Assembly (NCBI GenBank): GCA_016931575.1
Contig: JAFGEO010000100.1
Span: forward strand, 1 to 56,106
DNA from: Bacteroidales bacterium
Lineage (GTDB): Bacteria > Bacteroidota > Bacteroidia > Bacteroidales > UBA10428
Reading direction: 5' to 3'
Length of the DNA: 56,106 nucleotides
Positions 55,036 through 56,106 of this stretch are shown here, piece after piece. The number at the start of each line of letters is the position of its first letter. Position 1 is the first letter of the stretch. Made by a program: the position numbers and the translations under genes. The notes under the pieces were generated by a model, which saw only the letters and a program-made list of their open reading frames with translations, ran no database searches and was not told where the DNA came from.

Positions 55036-56106
55036 TTAATAGTTAAACTCCTGGTAAAATTCACCTGCCCGTGTTCTCACCTGCGATTCGAAATACTGGC
55101 CAGTTGTGGGGATTCCATTATCCGAATATTCAACATCACCATAGTTATATTTCACTTTCCTGAACTCACTGACTTCATTGCCCCTGATAACTACATAGCG
55201 GTAAGTTGTGGCTGTCCTGCCTTTATGCACCTCCAGGGTGACTCCTTCAGGATATTGCCCCTTGAGGTTATTCAGATACTTATCGCGCTCGCTGTCGTTA
55301 GCAAATTTCAGATCGGAAAGTGCCCCGGGATTCGGTTTGGTATTTTGAGATCCAGAGGATGATCCGGTGTTGACGGCGGTTACTTTAGCATTAGCTTGTT
55401 CGGCTGCCAGGATTCGCTCAAAATCTGCAATCTTATTAAGCTGTTGCTGCGGATATCGCTCGCCCGGCTTCATATCGAGTGCTGCCATGTAAGCGTCTTT
55501 GGCCGATTTGTAATCCCTGCTGTTATATGCCCTGTCGGCTGAAGCAATCATGCTGGTATATTTTTGCTCAAAAGCAGCCTTCTCCTGTCTTTCCTTCTCA
55601 GCCAGGGCAAGTTTCTGATCGATCTTTGCCAGCTGGGCTTTGGGGTATGCTTCAGCAGATTTGATTCGCAGTGCCTCCTGGTATGCCGCCCTGGCATCTG
55701 TCAGTTGATCAGCCGAGAAGGCCCGGTCGCCCTGAGCAACGGCATTGGTATATTGCTGCTCAAGAGCCTGTTGCTCCTGCTCCCTTCTTAATTGTTCACC
55801 CAGCACCTTGTCTATTTTTGCTATTTGCTGCTGAGGATAAGTTTCCGATAGCTTTATGTTAGAAGCCTTCTGGTACGCCAGCTTTGCTTCAGGCAGCCTG
55901 GAGGCGTTAAACAAATTATCCGCATCACGCACAGCCTGGGCATACTGCTGGTCGATTTGTTGCTGCTGAGCAGCCTGACGCTGTTGTTCCTGCATAATGC
56001 GATCGATCTCCGCTAAGCGCTGGCGCGGGAAAGCTTCAGCGCTCTTCATGGCAAGTGCCTGCTGATAGGCAGCTTTTGCCTGTCCGTAATCTTTAGCATC
56101 AAACAG
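55036..56106 (-). CDS. Repeat protein with 64-residue units (partial, runs off the right edge)
   Basis: Only the C-terminal part is present: the frame stays open through the last base of the window, so the ATG at 56049 is internal. It contains three complete units of exactly 64 residues (56106-55915, 55914-55723, 55722-55531) and a partial fourth. Each has a TPR-like helix pair (pattern A-K/R-x-A-Y-Q-x-A then YP-x-x-Q-L/I-x-K-I-D) followed by a Gln/Glu-rich coiled coil. A 45-residue linker and a C-terminal beta domain follow (about residues 245-337 counted from the internal ATG; YPEGVTLEVHKGRTATTYRYVV). It is probably a surface or periplasmic structural protein of a family common in Bacteroidota. 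The function is unknown. Confidence 0.75.
   Translation of the reverse strand: MFDAKDYGQAKAAYQQALAMKSAEAFPRQRLAEIDRIMQEQQRQAAQQQQIDQQYAQAVRDADNLFNASRLPEAKLAYQKASNIKLSETYPQQQIAKIDKVLGEQLRREQEQQALEQQYTNAVAQGDRAFSADQLTDARAAYQEALRIKSAEAYPKAQLAKIDQKLALAEKERQEKAAFEQKYTSMIASADRAYNSRDYKSAKDAYMAALDMKPGERYPQQQLNKIADFERILAAEQANAKVTAVNTGSSSGSQNTKPNPGALSDLKFANDSERDKYLNNLKGQYPEGVTLEVHKGRTATTYRYVVIRGNEVSEFRKVKYNYGDVEYSDNGIPTTGQYFESQVRTRAGEFYQEFNY
55531..56106 (-). repeat. Three 192-bp in-frame tandem repeats
   Basis: Three direct repeats of 192 bp, each encoding 64 residues without length change, with a fourth truncated unit from 55530. Protein similarity is clear; DNA identity is lower, so the expansion is not recent. 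More units probably lie beyond the window. Confidence 0.75.

Overview
The window looks like the chromosome of a Bacteroidota member, probably from a Bacteroidales- or Marinilabiliales-like lineage. The evidence is a SusC/SusD pair with a hybrid two-component regulator, a complete MoxR/Bat aerotolerance operon, a type IX secretion C-terminal domain, a Bacteroidota-style SecD relative, and candidate promoters of the TTG ... TAnnTTTG type. I recognise no rRNA, tRNA, CRISPR array, insertion sequence or prophage.

Layout. (1) 1-2470: a lipoprotein made only of the periplasmic part of SecD, a 72-residue small gene with its own terminator, and a free methionine-(R)-sulfoxide reductase. (2) 2479-14991: a signalling island. 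It holds a Crp/Fnr-type regulator with a single-domain response regulator, two more single-domain receivers, and a seven-gene chemosensory operon: CheZ-like coiled-coil protein, CheY, CheW, CheR, a histidine-kinase-like protein, CheD and CheB. A membrane GAF/PAS sensor and a hybrid kinase follow. No CheA and no classical chemoreceptor is present. The two kinase-like proteins are degenerate in complementary ways: one keeps the ATPase and lacks the phospho-accepting His, the other keeps the His but has a damaged ATP lid. Crp/Fnr-like dyads occur upstream of the small gene, upstream of the regulator itself and upstream of the chemosensory operon. Two of these sites are tandem pairs with the same 23-bp spacing.

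(3) 15054-18010: acylphosphatase, CstA and a tandem universal stress protein. (4) 18191-29822: a small polysaccharide utilisation locus with a 14-blade hybrid two-component regulator, SusC, SusD and a GH127/GH146-type arabinofuranosidase. A 12-bp perfect stem-loop separates susD from the enzyme gene. (5) 29860-38808, minus strand: moxR, a small secreted protein, a DUF58 protein, a membrane protein, then batA, batB, batC, batD and batE. (6) 39020-42088: truA, a YfiR-like secreted protein, aroE and a DUF368/PopT-type lipid carrier translocase. (7) 42542-48005: a type IX-secreted Ig-domain protein, an alpha/beta hydrolase, phosphosulfolactate synthase and a TPR protein. (8) 48236-53391, minus strand: folD, ffh, argS and a family 2 glycosyltransferase. 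(9) 53482 to the end: a secreted thioredoxin-fold protein and the end of a protein with exact 64-residue repeats that runs off the window.

The strongest candidates for something undescribed are the CheA-less chemosensory island with its complementary kinase pair, the putative Crp/Fnr regulon around it, and the stand-alone SecD-derived lipoprotein. Function is inferred from motifs read by eye; no database search was run.
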